From assembly GCF_003265705.1 (NCBI RefSeq), contig NW_020313057.1, positions 6,063,363-6,127,362 of the forward strand: 64,000 nt of DNA, in the 5' to 3' direction. Position 1 is the first letter of the stretch, and each line of letters opens with the position of its first letter. The DNA comes from Callorhinus ursinus. Lineage: Eukaryota > Chordata > Mammalia > Carnivora > Otariidae. Position numbers and translations under genes: made by a program. Shown one piece after another: positions 58,169 to 64,000 of the stretch. The notes below the pieces were generated by a model. It worked only from the letters and a program-made list of their open reading frames with translations, ran no database searches and was not told where the DNA came from.

Positions 58169-61100
58169 AGGAAACAACTGAAGACCAAAATTCCACAGGT
58201 GAAACTGTGATATAATGACTTTTCTCTCTGATAGTCACATAAACAAGCAGTTCTATCTTCTTGGTAGAGGATCTCAAATAATAATCCTACGGCATTTGCT
58301 GGTGCTCTAGAAATCGGGGGCTCGGTTACAATATATTTAATATTTATATTCCCTAATCCCCTCAAAGTAGGCACAGACAAAAGATCAAGTTGTTGGATTA
58401 AAATCTAAGAAAAAAGTCCAAGTTTTTCTTTCATGACTTTCACCTTTGGCCCCTGCCTCTAATAGCTAAAATCTCATAAAACATGGCCTCTGAGTTACAT
58501 ACTTAATTATCTCAAGCTTCGTTTATCAGTGAGCCTCAGCGAGCATCCTGACCTCTGGGTGTTGTGCTATAAGAACTATTGTAGCACTTCAGCTACTTCT
58601 ACTAAGGTCTATTCCATTGCTTTATTTTCTATACTATTTAGTTTATATTAGGAAAGTGAACTGTGTCAGCAAAGATTAAAGCATGAAAATGCTCTCCCTT
58701 TTTCAAAAATAGCCACCAATAGTACATGATTATGCTAAAACCTCCATTAATATAAACCTTGTTTATACCTGTACTCAGCTATCCAAAATCAAGGGCTAGC
58801 TCTGTATAAGCATCATTTATATTAAAACCCCAGCTGACCATAACTAATTTAGTGCCTCCTTTCCATCTGAATAGTTGGGGGTTTTACCATAATTTAATTA
58901 AAACACATCTACCTAAACTAAACACCCTTCACCGTTTAAAAAGATCTTGAAAGACATGCTTGTAATGGGAAAAAACAAAACAAAAAACAACCAACTGTTC
59001 AGATTGCTAAATTGTTCTTTGCTACAGCAAAATAAAAGCAGGGAGTCACCTGTGAGATTGAAAATGATCATTTTTCACAGTTCAAAAGCTAGAAACATAC
59101 ATTCCATTTCCAGGACACTTCAAGACAAAAAGGGCAGCATGAATAGTACGTGTAGCCAGTTTAAATATTTGTTTTAATCCCAACAAGATCATTGGTTTTA
59201 GTATTTATAATATAATCACAATGCTTAGCGCATGTTGCTCATATAATCTAATTTTTTCTGGTGACATATTATTACTGGGCTTTAATTTCAGCAATGGCAA
59301 GAATTCAAAAACACATTTAGGTTATCATTAGTAACGAAAAACAAACCTGGTACCTGTTCAAGCACCTTGTGCACATATCTCATTTCAACTTCAAAGCATT
59401 TTTAACTACCAAGACACAATCCACTGCTCCATGATTTGTACGTTTTCACAGAATATTATCAACCAGTGGCCAGCTACTTTAAATTAATGCCACGTAAAGC
59501 AATTAAAGTTGAAATACTCCACCCCTGTACAATATTTGTAAATGGCCTTTCAGAAAATTTCAAGATAGTCAAAGCCAATGAAAACCAAGCCATAAAACTG
59601 CTTTCAAGTGGTACCGTTTTTCTTCCCAGCCACATATCACTAGGTAGCAGTTTCCTGAATTTTCCATTTTTCCTAGATGTCAAAGCATAAACATGTTTTT
59701 AGGACTCAAAGGATAAAAAACACAAAGTGTCATGTTCCACTCATCATTAGGCGACCAACAAACAGAATAACTACCGGTGCCTTGTTCTAAATAGCACCAA
59801 GGTTTTCCGAGGATCATTTGCACTTTGCCAGTGACAGCCTGGAGAAATGTGCAAAAGAGGGCCGGAAGCTGAATGACTGACTGAATTCTACAAGACTGTA
59901 CAAACGAGTGCTAGCAAAAGAAACTGTCTGCCACCAGCAGAAGGATTCGTCACCAACATTATTAACATTATTTCATGTTAATGCGAGGCAGAGAAATAAT
60001 TGTCAGTGGATAGGTCCCACACTGCCCTGGAGAAAGTAAAAAGATACCTGAGACCACATTAGAAGAAGCATAATTGAGGAAGAACTGACATATTATTTCT
60101 TACAACCTAATTGCTGTGTGTTACAATGACTGTGAAGTGCAGTTAGGATGGGATTGTTGTCATGTTTATTTTCAACATGATGCAACATTAGAATAGCAAC
60201 AACCCATGAAAAAAAATAGGTAGGCTCATTACCAAAATACCTCCCACCAAACTGCAGAAGGGATCAGATCCTCCCTCGAGGAATAAACCAGCTACAACGG
60301 AAGATCGTTCACAGTGAACACGGGCATTGGCTCTTGGTATTCACAACAGAACACTACTTAATAGAATTCAAGGTGCACACCAGGTCTCTCAGACATCTGA
60401 GTAATTTTTATCTGCATGATTATAGCTCCATGTGGGTTTCATCTGACAATACAAGGGTGGTCTGTTCCTTAGCCATCCTAGAAAAGTCTGAAGGTCATTC
60501 TGCATTCCATTATTTTGGGATTAACTTCCTCACCACAAACATGTTCAAGTCTCTCTCTCTCTCTCTCCGAAAATGACAAATGCTTAGGTCTTCACAGCAA
60601 ACTTTCTCCAGAGTGAAAGCACAATGACAAATAAATCCAGTGGGGACACACATACCAGAACACACATCTGCTTCGAACCCTGCAAACCGGCATGGACTTG
60701 AAAAGTTTCTTTGGGACAGTATCCAAAGAATTAAGACATAGAGTAATTTAAATATTTGGATCACAGTAAACAGTTTTTTTTTTTTTGGCAATATTAATCA
60801 TGATCCTATAAGCAAAGATTTTCTTTACATAAAAAAAAAAAGCAACCAAATGTGCTTATCTCCTGGAACAGATGGTAACGATATGTACTTTCTCCCTATT
60901 CCCTAATGCTGTTCATTATCACATTCTGCTGGCTCTTCTTTTTCTTGTTCTTGAGATTCTCATCATTTTCATTTCCTACAGTTTCCAGGAAATACACTAT
61001 GCCCTATTCACTCATTCATAAGTGGTTATGGAACACCTTTAAAAACTAAGGAAAGATGCTAGGTGCTGCCTACAATGCCCACTAAAATACCTCTTAAAAT

Positions 61101-63057
61101 ACTGTCACTCCCTTTTTTCTTTTCATTCTTTCTTCTAATAAATAGTAGTAATCATTTTTGATAGCTAGTTGTCTATAATATGCATCCTGTTAATCATATC
61201 TTATTTCATACAGTGACATAAAATATCAAACATATATAAGGCACACTGATCAATGTATATATTGATTTCTTTTCCTGGTGAGATAATATTACTAAGTATT
61301 TATTTCAATGACAATAAGAAATTCAAACATTTATATTATCATCAAAACTGTGATGTAAGTTCTTTCATGGAAGCTTGGACTTCTTTCATAACTCTGTAAG
61401 TCCTTCAATGCAATCACAATAGTAGATACACTGAAGAAAAATACAATTCATTTTGCTAATTCCCATGAACAGAGGAAGCAACATGTTTATGATTTCTGCA
61501 GAGAATATAGCTCATGTATACATATTTATACATCTCCAAATGCATGATATAACTTTCAAAAAATGAGAATGATTTCTTTAAGTCATACATGGACATTTCT
61601 CTCATTTCTTCTTGGTTACATCTCTTATATGTGACTCATACACAATTTTTGGCATTTACATCGTGAAATATGAGGTCTTAAAATCTGATGTGAGGAAGAG
61701 AAAATTACAAAGGCCTCTCCAAGAAGCTACAGCACTTCTTTTGAGGTGCATCAGAAATCATGCAAAGAATAAGCAAAGCCAACCTGCTCACCTTGGTAGA
61801 CTTCCCGCTAACTCGGTGGTTGTCTCTCTGGAGGAGAAAAAGAAGATACGTACAATTAGCTTATTTCAGTAAATTATAAAAATTTCTTTTATAAAGCCAT
61901 AACACAACACGCCAAGGCATTATAATATCATATGTGTGAAGAAGATACTGTATATGCACCTGTTTAGAAATTTACAATCAACTAATCACATTTCTCATTA
62001 ATTCCCACAAACATTTCAATGGTTATTTTCAATGCGATTTTACACACATGCAAAATATCTGCCTCTGCTTTCTATTTAAAACATTAAAATTTGAAAATGT
62101 ACAACACACAGAAAGAAAATAGGAAAGAAAAAAATCCCCAACCACCTTTTAGGTATTTCACAGTTAAACAAAGCACCTGTATTTCTTTTTCCAAGAATCC
62201 TTTAGGAACAAGTTTCTTTAAGAATGTGTCTTTGTGTTGATGATCTCTGTCACCTGAGGTTTATGAAAGAACACTGTATAGCACAAAATCCAATTCTTTT
62301 AGTAGCAAATTGCTGTTTTTTATTTCTTCATTACAGTGTCATACCAGGTGGGATTTTTTAAGGCACATGCTATGATAATTCAAATGGCACAAAAGACAAG
62401 TCACTAACTGAAAGCTTTATAGTGTACTAATAAGAACGACCAGAGACAAATTTCAAAAACTACCTTTCTCCTAATTGCAATATCCTATCTTTCAACCAGA
62501 GATGTGTTCTTGGAAATTACAGGAAGCAAGGAGTAAGAGGTGGAGATGGAGGCTTAATGATGCGATAGTTTAAAAGTGGAGGTGGGCTCAATTTTGTGTT
62601 GGGGGATTAAAGGTGCAATTCTTAGGAACAGTGGTACATAATCTTCTTCAGGCCATATAATCCCTTTAAGAATCTCATTAAAGATACAAACCCCTTACAT
62701 AGGGTAAAATAATAATACACCTGTACATCGGCACCAAAATACGGCGCACAATTGTAGAAGGTTTGTGGACCTCCTACAACTAACATGTCAACTCTGAGTT
62801 AGGAATCTCAGCCTTAAACTCACATTGTCTTTACTCATCTTGACCATCCAAATAAAGGACTTCCTCCTCCAGGAATTCTCTCTGGCCCTCCCAGCCTCTA
62901 GAACTCTCTCCTACCTACTGTCTGTGATAGTCCTTGGGCAGCACAGGGACTCGCTGGTTCCTGTAGAGCCATACCACCTTGAATTAATGAATGATTTATA
63001 AATGAGTGAATTAAGCTGGGCTCCTACAGAAATAGTCTTTCCTAAATAACCGGATAT
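58169..63057. other. Long unique AT-rich interval
   Basis: Nearly 4.9 kb without a recognisable gene, RNA or confident repeat. A (CT)8-type run lies at 60551-60568, T and A runs near 60774 and 60830. The 59940-60230 stretch is a weak candidate for conserved noncoding DNA. A weak antisense L2-like tail (61000-61080) and an old DNA-transposon-like piece (62620-62690) are not firm enough to call. The 60-93 codon frames have no domain. Confidence 0.4.
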
Positions 63058-63244
63058 TTTTTTTAAAGATTTATTTATTTATTTTAGAAAGAGAGTCGTG
63101 AGCACAAGTTGGGGGGGGCAGTGGGAGAGGGAGAGAGAGAGAATCTCAAGCAGATGTGGGTCTCCATCCCACGACCCATGAGATCATGACCTGAGCTGAA
63201 ATCACGAGTCAGATGCTTAACTGACTGAGCCACCCGGGCACCCC
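63058..63244 (-). repeat. SINEC element
   Basis: Minus-strand SINEC: head GGGGTGCCCGGGTGGCTCAG, 'AGATCATGACCTGAGCTGAA' on the plus strand, GA tract, and tail seen as T9 plus AAAGATTTATTTATTT. Target-site duplications: AATAACCGGATAT at 63045-63057 and AATAACCAGATAA at 63245-63257. The B-box region is altered ('CTCCATCCCACGACCC'). Confidence 0.93.
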
Positions 63245-63359
63245 AATAACCAGATAATATGAACCCTTCAGCTTTTATTGCTACAGAAACTAGTTTTTGA
63301 GAGAAAGCCTCCATTCCTTTAGCAAAAACCACAGTTGAAAGTTTTGTCTGTGACACTGT

Positions 63360-63615
63360 TCAACGCTTTACATGTATTCCTCTCTTCTAAGAATTCCCTG
63401 CCTGCATGAGAAATTTCTCATTCCAAACAGAATCAGAACTGTGGGTACCCCAGCTAAGAGGCACCCCTCCCTTTAGTCCTCCCTTGTAACACTGATGGTA
63501 ACAAGCATCTTTTAAATTCTATTTTAGTATTTATTATTTTGTAACTTGAGGCCAACATATGTGAGTACTCCACAAATATTTGTTCGATTTGCAAGGAATG
63601 AATTAATGAACTTTT
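63360..63615 (+). repeat. Probable L2 LINE 3' end
   Basis: The tail 'GTGAGTACTCCACAAATATT', 'TGTTCGATTTGCAAGGAATG' and 'AATTAATGAA' follows the L2 3' terminus. The upstream CT-rich part, including 'AGAATTCCCTGCCTGCATGA', fits more loosely. Confidence 0.6.
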
Positions 63616-63837
63616 CTGACCTTCTTGTTGCCCTGGAGGGTTAGATCTGTGTTTAGAGCTTGCTCATAACAATAGCAGCATCCCAGGGTCAAGGTACATT
63701 ACGTTCCCTTCTTTCTAATCTTTTAACTCTTTAGCTTTGCTTTCCATACTATATGTACTTTAATATTATGATTCCCCCTGGTATCTTTTTTAAACACATT
63801 GGACATACATTATAATATATCCACTTAAATCACACTG

Positions 63838-64000
63838 TGCGGCATTTCTCAGCCTCGCACTATAATGACAGTTGGGGCCGGATCCTTTGTCATAAAGGCT
63901 GTTCTGTGCATTGTAGGATGCTTAGCAGCAGCGTTGGCCCCTACCTACTAGAGGCCAGTAGTATGTGCCCTCCACCCCCCCCACTTTGTGACAAATAAAA
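63838..64000. mobile_element. Old nonautonomous DNA-transposon-like element, cut by window edge
   Basis: 'GGCATTTCTCAGCCTCGCAC', 'TGACAGTTGGGGCCGGATCC', 'CTGTTCTGTGCATTGTAGGA', 'TGCTTAGCAGCAGCGTTGGC' and 'CCTACCTACTAGAGGCCAGT' match, in order, a common mammalian interspersed repeat that I take to be a hAT-type nonautonomous element. The subfamily name is uncertain. The other terminal repeat would lie right of base 64000. Confidence 0.65.

Overview
The window is nuclear DNA from a mammal of the order Carnivora, most likely a non-canid caniform (bear, seal or mustelid type). The main evidence is a set of about ten tRNA-Lys-derived SINEC elements. Their heads read GCGCCTGGGTGGCTCAGT, followed by a B-box region, a (CT)n/(GA)n tract and an A-rich tail with AATAAA. 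The canid-specific SINEC_Cf head is absent, and the body lacks the extra segment of the cat form. A young carnivore L1 3' end lies at the left edge. Family names here come from recognising consensus sequences by eye; no database search was run.

I see no intact protein-coding gene, no coding exon I can defend and no functional RNA gene. The longest open frames (about 120-160 codons) lack recognisable domains and several lie inside repeats. The one gene-derived feature is a processed pseudogene of ribosomal protein L9 (RPL9) at about 6653-7562. The stretch reads as intergenic or deep intronic sequence.

Layout. 1-213: 3' end of a carnivore L1. 214-6344: mostly unique AT-rich DNA with two SINECs and two MIRs. 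6345-7835: an old L2 split by the RPL9 pseudogene, which is itself split by a SINEC. 8066-9490: an L1 with a 5' inversion, carrying a SINEC. 9490-26440: mostly unique DNA with MIR, L2, a MER5-type element, a SINEC and a good CTCF-type motif near 18.6 kb. 26442-31650: a MaLR LTR, a MIR interrupted by two inverted SINECs, two more MIRs and an L1M fragment. 31650-41600: candidate conserved noncoding DNA, a MaLR LTR, a possible ERV LTR, L2 and MIR pieces and a SINEC. 41900-42990: candidate regulatory block followed by a small CpG-island-like segment. 43-52 kb: L2 pieces, an old MaLR/ERVL LTR, a SINEC, a MER5-type copy and a Tigger-type DNA transposon. 52-58.2 kb: L2, MIRs, a MaLR LTR and a second rearranged L1. 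58.2-64 kb: mostly unique AT-rich DNA, one SINEC, an L2 3' end, and an old DNA-transposon-like piece cut by the right edge.

No genes work together here. What can be read is insertion history: L2 and MIR are oldest, then MaLR LTRs, MER5 and Tigger elements, then L1 and the RPL9 retrocopy, and lastly SINECs, several with clear target-site duplications. I found no sign of a new biological system. The best candidates for function are noncoding: the block at 41.9-42.8 kb, the AT-rich block near 32 kb and the CTCF-type motif near 18.6 kb.
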